Assembly: GCF_000348725.1 (NCBI RefSeq)
Contig: NC_020813.1
Span: 310,001 to 374,000, forward strand
DNA: 64,000 nucleotides
Reading direction: 5' to 3'
Origin: Pseudobdellovibrio exovorus JSS
Lineage (GTDB): Bacteria; Bdellovibrionota; Bdellovibrionia; Bdellovibrionales; Bdellovibrionaceae
This document shows, piece after piece, positions 8,752-16,910 of the stretch. Below the pieces are notes generated by a model, which worked only from the letters and a program-made list of their open reading frames with translations, did no database searches and was not told the origin of the DNA. A program made the position numbers and the translations under genes. Positions within the stretch are counted from its first letter, which is position 1. Each line of letters begins with the position of its first letter.

Positions 8752-11436
8752 CTAAGGAACTAACTTACGTAAAACAGAATGCAAGATTCCGCCGTGTTTG
8801 AAATAATCCAATTCAACCGCGGTGTCGATACGGGATTTCACTTTCGTCGTCACTTGTTTTCCGTCAGCGTAAGTGATCACCAGATCAAATTCCTGTCCGA
8901 CTTTTAGACCTGAGCTGATTCCTAAAATATCGAAACTTTCATTTCCTGTTAAACCCAGAGTTTTACGGTTTGTGCCCGCAAGAAATTGTAAAGGCAAAAC
9001 ACCCATACCAATTAAATTAGAGCGGTGGATACGTTCAAAGCTTTCTGTGATCACGGCTTTAACCCCTAAAAGTAAAGTCCCTTTAGCGGCCCAGTCACGT
9101 GAAGAACCTGTTCCGTATTCCTGTCCTCCGATCACGATAAGCGGAGTTTTGCTTTCACGATACTTCATAGCCGCATCGTAAATCGACATCGTTTCACCTG
9201 TTGGCAAATAGCGAGTGATTCCGCCCTCGGTGTTGGGTACCATTTCATTTTTTAAACGGATATTCGCGAAAGTTCCACGCACCATAATGTCGTCATTACC
9301 ACGGCGTGTACCATAAGAGTTGAAGTTAAAAACATCGACTCCGGCATCTGTTAAGAACTTTCCAGCAGGCGAGTCTTTTTTGATATTCCCAGCAGGGGAG
9401 ATATGGTCTGTGGTGATCGAGTCACCTAAAAGTGCCAGTAGTTTCGCACCCTTAATATCACTTAACGCCGCTGGAGTTTTGGTCATACCTTCGAAATAAG
9501 GCGGGTTTTTGATGTAGGTACTTTCAGCCCAATCATAGGTTTGCGAAGATGTGGTTTCGATTTTCTGCCAATCCTCGGTGCCGATAAAGACATCATTATA
9601 ACGGCCACTGAACATCTGCGTATTCAAAACAGAGTTCACTACATCTTGAATTTCCTGATTGCTTGGCCAGATATCTTTTAGATAAACCGGTTGACCATTT
9701 TTATCATGGGCTAGAGGTTCTGTTGTGATATCTGTCAGCAAGCTGCCGCCGATAGCATAAGCCACAACTAGCGGAGGCGAAGCTAAGTAATTGGCTTTAG
9801 ACAGTGGATTGATGCGCCCTTCAAAGTTACGATTTCCTGAAAGGACAGAGGCCACCACTAAATTACCTTTTTCAATCGCATTTGAAATCGGCAAAGAAAG
9901 TGGACCCGAGTTTCCAATACAGGTCGTACAACCATAACCCACCAAATTAAAACCGAGTTGATCAAGATATTTTTGTAAACCTGATTTTTCTAAATAGTCT
10001 GTTACGACCTGAGATCCGGGAGCTAAAGAAGTTTTGACCCAAGGTCTGACTTGCAATCCGCGCTCAATGGCTTTCTTAGCAACGAGGCCGGCGCCAATCA
10101 TCACTGAGGGGTTGGATGTGTTGGTACAACTGGTGATCGCCGCGATAACCACATCTCCATTACCTAAATCGTAATCCGTACCTTCAACAGGAATCGTCGA
10201 AGTGTTTTTCGATGTTTTCGATTCAGGAACTTGGAAGCCCGAAATCAATTGATTACGGAAATCTACGGATGTCTGAGCTAAGGCCACACGATCTTGCGGA
10301 CGTTTCGGACCAGCAAGGGAAGGCTCTACTGTGGAAAGATCTAATGTCAGAACGTCGCTGAATTGTATGTTGTCGCCATTGCCGTTTCTCCATAGGCCGG
10401 TTTCTTTGGCATAGGCTTCAACTAAGTTAATTGTCTGTTGATCACGACCAGAAAGCTTTAGGTATTTCAGTGTTTCGTCATCCACAGGGAAGAAACCACA
10501 TGTGGCCCCATATTCCGGAGCCATATTGGCGATCGTCGCTCGATCTGCTAATGGCAAGTGAGCTAAACCTTCACCGAAGAATTCGACGAACTTTCCAACC
10601 ACGCCACGTTTTCTTAAGATATTCGTCACCGTTAAAACCAGATCTGTGGCGGTTGTGCCTTCGCGCAATTTGCCGACTAATTTAAAACCAATCACTTCTG
10701 GAATCAGCATACTGAGTGCTTGTCCCAGCATAGCGGCTTCGGCTTCGATCCCGCCGACGCCCCAACCTAAAACGGATAGGCCATTCACCATGGTGGTATG
10801 GCTGTCGGTTCCGACTAATGTGTCAGGGTAGGCCCAGAGAGTTCCTCCGGCTTCATTACTCCATACTGTTTTGGCCAAGTATTCTAGATTCACTTGGTGA
10901 CAGATACCTGTTCCCGGTGGCACCACGCGGAAGTTGTTGAAGGCTCCCTGTCCCCATTTCAAGAAAACATAGCGTTCACTATTTCTTTGGAATTCAATTT
11001 TTACGTTTTCTTCGAAAGATTTATTGTCTCCGTAGTGATCTACAGTGACCGAGTGATCGATAACCAGATCGACGGGAGTTAAAGGGTTGATCAAAGCGGG
11101 ATCTCCACCTAGTTTTTTTACGGCATCACGCATAGCTGCCAAATCCACCACCGCAGGAACGCCCGTAAAATCTTGCATTAAAACGCGTGCAGGAAAAAAA
11201 GCGATCTCTTTTGTCTGCGACTCTTTGCTAAGACTTAAAAGACTTTCAATATCAGCCGGAGTCACATTAATGCCATCCTCATGGCGTAAAAGATTTTCTA
11301 ATAAAACCTTAAGAGAAAGAGGTAACTTGTCCAAATTAGGATGTTGCAATTTATTAGGATTAAAAATCGTATAGGTTTTTCCACCAACTGTAAGTTCTGT
11401 TTTTGTTTTGAGGCTGTTGCGTGATTGTATCAACAT
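8752..11436 (-). CDS. acnA: Aconitate hydratase A
   Basis: TCA-cycle enzyme that interconverts citrate and isocitrate. The 894-residue length matches the AcnA/IRP1 type (E. coli AcnA is 891). The 4Fe-4S ligands are in SCTNTSNP and GYGCTTCIGNSG, and the swivel domain has GSSRDWAAKG. The start is ATG at 11436 with AAGGATT upstream. It stands alone, with a hairpin after it and about 100 bases before the next leftward gene. Confidence 0.98.
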   Translation of the reverse strand: MLIQSRNSLKTKTELTVGGKTYTIFNPNKLQHPNLDKLPLSLKVLLENLLRHEDGINVTPADIESLLSLSKESQTKEIAFFPARVLMQDFTGVPAVVDLAAMRDAVKKLGGDPALINPLTPVDLVIDHSVTVDHYGDNKSFEENVKIEFQRNSERYVFLKWGQGAFNNFRVVPPGTGICHQVNLEYLAKTVWSNEAGGTLWAYPDTLVGTDSHTTMVNGLSVLGWGVGGIEAEAAMLGQALSMLIPEVIGFKLVGKLREGTTATDLVLTVTNILRKRGVVGKFVEFFGEGLAHLPLADRATIANMAPEYGATCGFFPVDDETLKYLKLSGRDQQTINLVEAYAKETGLWRNGNGDNIQFSDVLTLDLSTVEPSLAGPKRPQDRVALAQTSVDFRNQLISGFQVPESKTSKNTSTIPVEGTDYDLGNGDVVIAAITSCTNTSNPSVMIGAGLVAKKAIERGLQVRPWVKTSLAPGSQVVTDYLEKSGLQKYLDQLGFNLVGYGCTTCIGNSGPLSLPISNAIEKGNLVVASVLSGNRNFEGRINPLSKANYLASPPLVVAYAIGGSLLTDITTEPLAHDKNGQPVYLKDIWPSNQEIQDVVNSVLNTQMFSGRYNDVFIGTEDWQKIETTSSQTYDWAESTYIKNPPYFEGMTKTPAALSDIKGAKLLALLGDSITTDHISPAGNIKKDSPAGKFLTDAGVDVFNFNSYGTRRGNDDIMVRGTFANIRLKNEMVPNTEGGITRYLPTGETMSIYDAAMKYRESKTPLIVIGGQEYGTGSSRDWAAKGTLLLGVKAVITESFERIHRSNLIGMGVLPLQFLAGTNRKTLGLTGNESFDILGISSGLKVGQEFDLVITYADGKQVTTKVKSRIDTAVELDYFKHGGILHSVLRKLVP

Positions 11437-11538
11437 GAGGAATCCTTTCGTTCAGAAAATGAATTAAGATCGGCTTGATTTTAGCAGGTTAATAGGGTGC
11501 AGAGAACTGTTATTGGCTCAAGGTAGATTTTGGTCTAC

Positions 11539-12387
11539 TTATGAGAATCCACCCTCAGTGCGTCGACCATGCGAGTTCACTAAAAACAGTCTTTTGGCTG
11601 AAGGGACCTCTTCAGAAAATTTTTGCGCAGCGGCCAAAGTCATGCGAAATGAATCTGAAATCGTGATCAGACCGACATTCGTCATAATTTGATGGTGAGG
11701 AAAAAAATCAGTCTGGGAAATTTCATAGCGTTTGTTAATAAAATTTAACGGGCAGGGATCATTTGCCCCGAAACGAGTCTCTTTGATGTTACGAACACCA
11801 TCTGTTTTTTCGCTACTAATGGGCTCGGCTGAAATAGCTCCTTCATGGGGTTGCAATGCTTCGCTGATACCTAAGAGTGAATGTCCAGTACCCACTGCGC
11901 CGATGACGGCATCCAAAGTCGGCTGAATTTTATGAAGAAGATGTTCTTGGGCCCACGTTTTGTAGTGCGAACGTAAGGAAGCTCTTTGCATCTGTTGAAA
12001 GGCAAAGAGCTTATTCGCTTTCAAAAAATCTTCATACTCTTGGTAAGCTGTTTGAGGATCACATAGAGTCAACGTCGCTTTCAGCGAAGTGAGTTTTTCT
12101 TTTAAGGGTTCTGCAATACTATTAGGAACAAACAGATGGCATTTTAAATTCAAATGCTGACAGTAATGTGCTAACGAAAGAGCTGTACTACCCGCACTGA
12201 TTTCGCTAACACAGTCCCCAACTCGTAGAGAGCCTGACTTTAGCGCTTGTAATAACTCGGGCAGTACCATGCGATCTTTAATAGAACCACTGGGATTTTC
12301 ACCTTCTAATGTCGTCCACAGTTGTCTTGATTTCAAAGACTCAGATAGACGCTCATCCTGAATGCGTACCAGTAGCGTTCGAATCAC
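11539..12387 (-). CDS. PLP-dependent cysteine-synthase-like enzyme
   Basis: Fold-type II PLP enzyme of 282 residues, related to CysK/CysM but shorter. The PLP lysine lies in the motif NPSGSIKDRM near residue 37, with the phosphate-binding loop at GAVGTGHSLLG. The usual substrate-loop motif (TSGNT type) is replaced by SAGSTALS, so it may not make cysteine from O-acetylserine. The start is GTG, three bases after the stop of the ThiF-like gene, so the two form one operon. Together they suggest a small biosynthetic pathway that uses an amino acid and an adenylated carboxylate or sulfur carrier. That function is inference. Confidence 0.75.
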   Translation of the reverse strand: MIRTLLVRIQDERLSESLKSRQLWTTLEGENPSGSIKDRMVLPELLQALKSGSLRVGDCVSEISAGSTALSLAHYCQHLNLKCHLFVPNSIAEPLKEKLTSLKATLTLCDPQTAYQEYEDFLKANKLFAFQQMQRASLRSHYKTWAQEHLLHKIQPTLDAVIGAVGTGHSLLGISEALQPHEGAISAEPISSEKTDGVRNIKETRFGANDPCPLNFINKRYEISQTDFFPHHQIMTNVGLITISDSFRMTLAAAQKFSEEVPSAKRLFLVNSHGRRTEGGFS

Positions 12388-12390
12388 AAG

Positions 12391-13233
12391 TTAAGCTGCT
12401 TTCTTGAAAGGCTGATACTTATGGGTTTCTAATGTGCGTTCGAGGTAAGAGGCTTTAAATATGCAGGTTTCCACCTTTATAGGATCAGTGAAGATTCCGT
12501 AAGGAGCAAGAACCTCTTTACCTATTCCTAAAATATGTTTTGAAATTTCACTGACAGTTACTGCGGCAGCGATTTCAACTCCGGGCACGACAAAGGGAAT
12601 GTGAGAGTTACGACCAAAAGCTTTATAAAGCTGCTCTTCCATATAGTCAGGAACTTCGGGGCAAAGGAACTGAATAAAGTTTTTGATATTTGTTTCATAG
12701 GGAAGCTCAGGCTTCATACCTGTTAGCTCAGCAAATGTAGGAGTTGTTTTATTAAAGACAACGACGGCTCCGGCGAACCCGAATGATCCGCAGGAAGCTA
12801 CAGGAAGTCCACGTCGAGCAGCTTCTTCGTTCAGAGCTAATTTTTCATTCAAAGCGAAGACATCCACGACATCCACAACCCAATCCACACCTTCTAGAAA
12901 AGCGTGAATATTATTTTTATGAAGTCCTTCAGGAAAGCAGGTGATTTCAAGATCAGGATTAATATCAAGGGCTTCGCGCACCAAGGATTCATCTTTACGT
13001 ACACCAACTGTGGATTCTTTTGCCATACGTTGGCGATTGATATTTGTTCGCTCGTAGACATCAGGGTCAGAGATATGAAATTTTTCGAAACCCATACGGA
13101 CCAGATTTAGAAAGATAGATCCACCTAGACCTAAGCCTCCAATGGCAATTCGAGTCGAGCGAATTTTCTTCATGTGGGGTTCATCGACAATACCTTGGCT
13201 TCTTAAGAATCTCTCTTTATATAGTGAACTCAT
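12391..13233 (-). CDS. ThiF/HesA/MoeB-family (E1-like) adenylyltransferase
   Basis: The 280-residue protein has the E1 Rossmann nucleotide loop GGLGLGGSIFLNLVRMG, then SDPDVYERTNINRQ with the conserved Asp and Arg that handle ATP. The family adenylates a C-terminal glycine of a ubiquitin-like protein, or sometimes a small carboxylate. The CxxC zinc pairs of MoeB/ThiF are absent and no ubiquitin-like partner lies nearby, so a canonical sulfur-transfer role is doubtful. A GGAGG site precedes the ATG. It is divergent from 13306 across 72 bases and followed by the PLP enzyme. Confidence 0.82.
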   Translation of the reverse strand: MSSLYKERFLRSQGIVDEPHMKKIRSTRIAIGGLGLGGSIFLNLVRMGFEKFHISDPDVYERTNINRQRMAKESTVGVRKDESLVREALDINPDLEITCFPEGLHKNNIHAFLEGVDWVVDVVDVFALNEKLALNEEAARRGLPVASCGSFGFAGAVVVFNKTTPTFAELTGMKPELPYETNIKNFIQFLCPEVPDYMEEQLYKAFGRNSHIPFVVPGVEIAAAVTVSEISKHILGIGKEVLAPYGIFTDPIKVETCIFKASYLERTLETHKYQPFKKAA

Positions 13234-13305
13234 TTTGACCTCCGTCTAGGTAAACAAACAAAAAAAATTTAATTATCTTATCTGACTTTCCGTAAAGTAA
13301 CTTGA

Positions 13306-14073
13306 ATGAAAAATGAAACTAATAATGAAAAATTAAAAATAGTAGTGGTCGAATCGCCTTACGACACGTGGGAAGACCCACGAGTAGGGGGGTTCTTAAA
13401 AGATTTCATCGGAGTCAAACTTCGCGGGTATGGGCATGAGTATCCCTATGGAGTTATGCCTGTAGATGGGTCTGATATGATCTCAACTCACATAGCGCTT
13501 TGTCGTGTAGAAGCGGATGAGTCGTTGGTACCGATCATGGCCATGCGCTGGACCTCATTAAAGAAAGCGCGACAGCACTTTATGAATTTTCCAGGAATGA
13601 GTTTGCTTCAACAAGCTGGGGCACCACTGCATCAAAAAGCTCTAGCTGAAATTATTGAAGAAGTAGATCGACAGAACAAAGACATCGTCTACACGGCCTC
13701 ACTCAGTATTGAACCCTCTGAACGAACTTCGAAAGAGCGCTCGCTATTCTTGCGCGAAATTTTAACGATGATGTTTGTCAGCCAGCAAAAAGCAATGGGG
13801 TTTCCTGAGCTTTTTGCCGGAGGCACGTGTCGTTTTAAAATTGAAAAGTGGTTGGATAACTGTGGTTGGAAACCTTTGCAAACGGAAAACGAGGAAAATC
13901 TAGGCCCGATACACATACATCATTTAGCCGGAGAACTGGTTCAGGTGATGCATTTGCAGGAATTCAGTTTTTGGGCTTTAGAGATTTCTCGTAAATGGCA
14001 ACATTTGTGGAATGAAAGATTACTTATTAAAGTTAAACCTCTTTCGACTACAGAAGTTCAACCTGCTGCCTAA
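13306..14073 (+). CDS. Unknown protein, possibly GNAT/autoinducer-synthase-like acyltransferase
   Basis: A 255-residue protein without signal peptide or membrane segment. The order of elements recalls the GNAT fold: IALCRVEADESLVPIMAMRW as a substrate strand region, then TASLSIEP, a long helix ending MGFPELFAGG, and KIEKWLDNCGWKPL resembling the usual ending of GNAT domains. Similarity to N-acyl-amino-acid or homoserine-lactone synthases is a guess from this pattern only. It is divergent from the ThiF-like gene and convergent with the regulator 14085-14993, so it looks like part of one locus. Confidence 0.6.
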   Translation: MKNETNNEKLKIVVVESPYDTWEDPRVGGFLKDFIGVKLRGYGHEYPYGVMPVDGSDMISTHIALCRVEADESLVPIMAMRWTSLKKARQHFMNFPGMSLLQQAGAPLHQKALAEIIEEVDRQNKDIVYTASLSIEPSERTSKERSLFLREILTMMFVSQQKAMGFPELFAGGTCRFKIEKWLDNCGWKPLQTENEENLGPIHIHHLAGELVQVMHLQEFSFWALEISRKWQHLWNERLLIKVKPLSTTEVQPAA

Positions 14074-14084
14074 AAAATTATTAG

Positions 14085-14993
14085 TTACACACGGGCATGC
14101 ATACGAACTTTAGGAAATGTAATCTCTAAAGTGCAGACGGCATCGCCTTGATGGACACAAGACGTCTTTTCGATTTGTGAAGGCGGTAATCCGATATAAC
14201 GAGTTACGTTGGCAATAGAGCCAACTTTCAAATGACATACATGTGTATTACCTAAGTGAGGCACGCCAGATTCCGCTGCGACATGAGGGTTCGTTACATA
14301 CTCGACAGTCATTCCTAGGGCCGTTGAGTGTGTGATCGTGTAGATACAGTTTTGTTCAAAAAGTTTCATACAATCATTGAAGAAAAACTCATAGGCATCT
14401 AGAGGGCACGATAAATTGGCAAACAACTGTGCTATCACTGAATTTTTATTGCCTTCGTATGTAAAAGCACCCATTGCGAAAAAGTCTTGTTCGCTAAATT
14501 GGCGATCATGTAAATAAGCACAAAGATCAGTGATGAATCTCATACTGATGGGCGAGAAAGGATCCTGTAGATCTTTTTCACCGATGCCCAAACTTTTCAT
14601 GGCGTCTAGGCGGAGTCTCCAACCGACATATTTTTCTAGAAAGTTAACAGAAGTGATTGAAGTTCGTTTTCTTCCGAAAGCGGCTTTGGAATAACTTTCA
14701 GGAATTTCTTGATCTGTATTTTGGTGGCGTAAAGCCAGATCTTTAAAATCAATACGTCCTTTTAGCAAAGATAGAGGATCAACATGAAAATGTTCCGAGA
14801 CATTTTCGACAAGTTTATCTGTGATTTCGGCTTTTCCTAAACGTAGATTTTGATAGTCTTTCGCTGGCATTTTCAAAACTTCATGCCATGTTTCATTGTC
14901 AGTATCTGTCGTAAGGCGAATACGCTCTAATGTGTCTAAAAACTTAGAGCTACAGAAAAGGCCATCAAGAGTGAAACCTGCAGTCTGAGACAT
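14085..14993 (-). CDS. HTH regulator with C-terminal V4R-like sensor domain
   Basis: The 302-residue protein starts with a helix-turn-helix-like region (about residues 35-80, WHEVLKMPAKDYQNLRLGKA) as in XRE-type regulators. The C-terminal half ends with CVHQGDAVCTLEITF, the Cys-Gly-Asp-Cys ending seen in V4R/heme-NO-binding-like ligand domains. It probably senses a small molecule and controls the adjacent PLP/ThiF/GNAT-like genes; that link is inferred from position. Two inverted repeats upstream (15053-15071, 15109-15142) are candidate operators. The alternative is an unrelated one-component sensor. Confidence 0.65.
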   Translation of the reverse strand: MSQTAGFTLDGLFCSSKFLDTLERIRLTTDTDNETWHEVLKMPAKDYQNLRLGKAEITDKLVENVSEHFHVDPLSLLKGRIDFKDLALRHQNTDQEIPESYSKAAFGRKRTSITSVNFLEKYVGWRLRLDAMKSLGIGEKDLQDPFSPISMRFITDLCAYLHDRQFSEQDFFAMGAFTYEGNKNSVIAQLFANLSCPLDAYEFFFNDCMKLFEQNCIYTITHSTALGMTVEYVTNPHVAAESGVPHLGNTHVCHLKVGSIANVTRYIGLPPSQIEKTSCVHQGDAVCTLEITFPKVRMHARV

Positions 14994-15052
14994 AGATAGG
15001 TTCTCTCATGCTTTAGTAAGAGGGTCAAATTTGAACGCGAATAATATGAGTA

Positions 15053-15071
15053 GTCCCCCCTGTTAGGGGAC
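15053..15071. promoter_or_regulatory. Inverted repeat upstream of V4R-like regulator
   Basis: GTCCCC and GGGGAC are separated by seven bases, centred about 70 bases before the start of the leftward regulator gene. Spacing and position fit a dimer-binding operator, perhaps for autoregulation. Confidence 0.4.
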
Positions 15072-15108
15072 ATCTTCGTAGATATTTATAAAGAAGTGGA
15101 TATGATGA

Positions 15109-15142
15109 CAGAGATATTTTCCTTATAAGGAAAATATCTCTG
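15109..15142. repeat. Perfect 34-bp palindrome
   Basis: The half-site CAGAGATATTTTCCTTA is followed at once by its exact reverse complement with no loop. It lies eight bases after the CNNM gene end and 116 bases before the regulator start. It could be the CNNM 3' hairpin, but no T-run follows on the minus strand, so an operator role is also possible. Confidence 0.7.
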
Positions 15143-15150
15143 AGTGTTAA

Positions 15151-16218
15151 CTAGTTTCCGTGTTCGTCGACGATGTCGCCGACTAGTTCTTCCAGAATAT
15201 CTTCTAATGTCACAATTCCTAATGTGGTGTGATCTTCTGTATTACGAACAATCGCCAAGTGGAAACGGCGCTCTTTAAACTGCTTCATCAATTTATCTTC
15301 TGGCATGTGTGCTGGAATGAAAAACGGAGGACGCATTTTTTCTTCAAAAGTGGCATTGGCTTCCACATCATGAAAGCGAATATCTTTCATATTCAGAATA
15401 CCGATCACATCGTTCATGTCCGTGCGACAAACAGGAAAACGAGTGTGGTTTCGACTGAGGATAACTTGTTTGTTTTCTTCAAAACTGCGCGACAAAGAAA
15501 TATATTGAACCTTTTCAACAGGAATCAAAATATCTTTAGCGAGCTTATCCGAAAAGCTGAAAGCCTGTTGGATGATTTGTGCTTCGCTATCTGAAATCAC
15601 ACCGCCAGTTGTCGAATGTGAAATCACCATGCGTAGCTCATCTTCACTCATCAGATCTTCTTTGCTTTGGCGAAAACCAATGGATTTCAGAATCAGATTG
15701 GCTAACGCGGTGAAAGCATCAATCAAAGGTTTAGAAATCAGATAGAAGTAACGAAGTGGTTTAGCTAAAGCCAAAGTGACTTTTTCAGCCCTTTGGATCG
15801 CCATGCTTTTAGGGACAAGCTCACCCAGTACAACGTGCAACATCGAAATGATGAAGAACGAAATACCAGTTGCGATAATATGGAATAGCTCCACGCGGAA
15901 AGGTGGATTTGGGAACATGATTTTTAGAAGAGTGTAGAACGACTGTTCACCGATCCATCCAAGCCCCAGACTGACTAAGGTGATCCCTAATTGGCAGACA
16001 GAGAGGTATTCATCTAATTTGTTAACGACGGATAAGGCAAGGCTAGCGGTTTTGTTGCCGTTATTGGCTAATTCTTCTAGGCGTGTTTTGCGTACTTTAA
16101 CGATGGCGAATTCTGCGGCGACAAAGAAAGCGTTCAAAAAGACAAGAACGATGGCGAAAAAGATAAAAATAAAGGTCACTAATAAACTTTGAGAACTGGG
16201 GTCTGGGTCCATATACAT
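15151..16218 (-). CDS. CNNM/CorC-type membrane protein with CBS pair
   Basis: The protein has an N-terminal CNNM (DUF21) domain with about four membrane segments, including LNAFFVAAEFAIVKVRKTRL, then two CBS domains (to VTLEDILEELVGDIVDEHGN). The family includes Mg/Co efflux and hemolysin-C-like proteins of the inner membrane. The usual C-terminal CorC_HlyC domain is missing. The frame is open further upstream, but the ATG pair at 16218/16212 is chosen: CAGGA lies next to it and CNNM proteins begin with the first membrane helix. ATG 16317 is a less likely alternative. Confidence 0.85.
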   Translation of the reverse strand: MYMDPDPSSQSLLVTFIFIFFAIVLVFLNAFFVAAEFAIVKVRKTRLEELANNGNKTASLALSVVNKLDEYLSVCQLGITLVSLGLGWIGEQSFYTLLKIMFPNPPFRVELFHIIATGISFFIISMLHVVLGELVPKSMAIQRAEKVTLALAKPLRYFYLISKPLIDAFTALANLILKSIGFRQSKEDLMSEDELRMVISHSTTGGVISDSEAQIIQQAFSFSDKLAKDILIPVEKVQYISLSRSFEENKQVILSRNHTRFPVCRTDMNDVIGILNMKDIRFHDVEANATFEEKMRPPFFIPAHMPEDKLMKQFKERRFHLAIVRNTEDHTTLGIVTLEDILEELVGDIVDEHGN

Positions 16219-16558
16219 CCTGGGTTGAGTTAAGGCTTGATCTAGTGCCGAGCCGAAGTTCGTGAGTTTAGTGAAGATGGGAAAGGCTGTCATAACGCAG
16301 ATTGTAAAGGTCTTCATGTTTCGTATAGGGGCGATTGTGGTGCTATCTGCCAATCTTTCCACCAAGCGTGGGGGCTTTTTTTCTCGGCTAGTTTTTAAAA
16401 AAATCCCATAAACGAATAGAAAGTATCTCAACTCAGAATTTGGATTTCTGCTATTTGGTCTCGTGATTGCTTCAGTAAAAAGCAAGGGCGCGGCGGTAAG
16501 TCCTAAAAGATCGGGACGAACTCTGAAGCCACAAAAAATTAATTAAAGGAGAACGTCC

Positions 16559-16813
16559 ATGGCACAAAATCAACAACAACCGCAGCGTCAGCAGCAGCAA
16601 CCGCAACAACAAAAGCAACAGCAAGCCCAGCAGGGTAAGCAGAACAATCAAGACAACCAAAAAAATGTTCAGAAACCACAATCCCAACAGGTTTCGGGAC
16701 AGCACAACAACCAAAATCAGAGAAGTCAGCAACAGAACAAAGGTTCTCAGCAGACATTCTCTTCAACCAAAACTAAGTCATTTAATAAGTTACCTACTCA
16801 AGGCAACGCTTAG
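16559..16813 (+). CDS. Q/N-rich low-complexity protein
   Basis: An 84-residue protein in which I count 33 Gln and 11 Asn, so over half is Q/N; most of the rest is Lys, Ser, Pro and Arg. There is no signal peptide, membrane segment or cysteine, and it should be disordered and basic. The gene is supported by AAAGGAG seven bases before the ATG and by a strong terminator after the stop. It is short and monocistronic. Function is unknown; a nucleic-acid-binding or condensate-forming (prion-like) protein is possible. Open frames on the opposite strand are mirror images of the CAG/CAA repeats. Confidence 0.8.
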   Translation: MAQNQQQPQRQQQQPQQQKQQQAQQGKQNNQDNQKNVQKPQSQQVSGQHNNQNQRSQQQNKGSQQTFSSTKTKSFNKLPTQGNA

Positions 16814-16825
16814 TTTCGGTTTTCG

Positions 16826-16859
16826 GAAACCGGCTTTATGAGGGCCGGTTTCTTTTTTT
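16826..16859 (+). terminator. Rho-independent terminator
   Basis: A 9-bp stem (GAAACCGGC with GCCGGTTTC), nine-base loop and a run of seven T follow the Q/N-rich gene. Confidence 0.93.
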
Positions 16860-16910
16860 ATTTTTTCTAATAACTTTGCGCTTGCAGGTGATTTCTTTTA
16901 CCATGTGCGG

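Noticed and set aside
16559-16574. TGGCAC at the start of the Q/N-rich gene as a sigma-54 site
   Set aside because: No TTGC element follows at the required spacing.
16472-16766. Leftward open frames rich in Leu or Ala/Val opposite the Q/N-rich gene
   Set aside because: They are the antisense reading of CAG/CAA repeats, with no ribosome site; the plus-strand gene has both a Shine-Dalgarno and a terminator.
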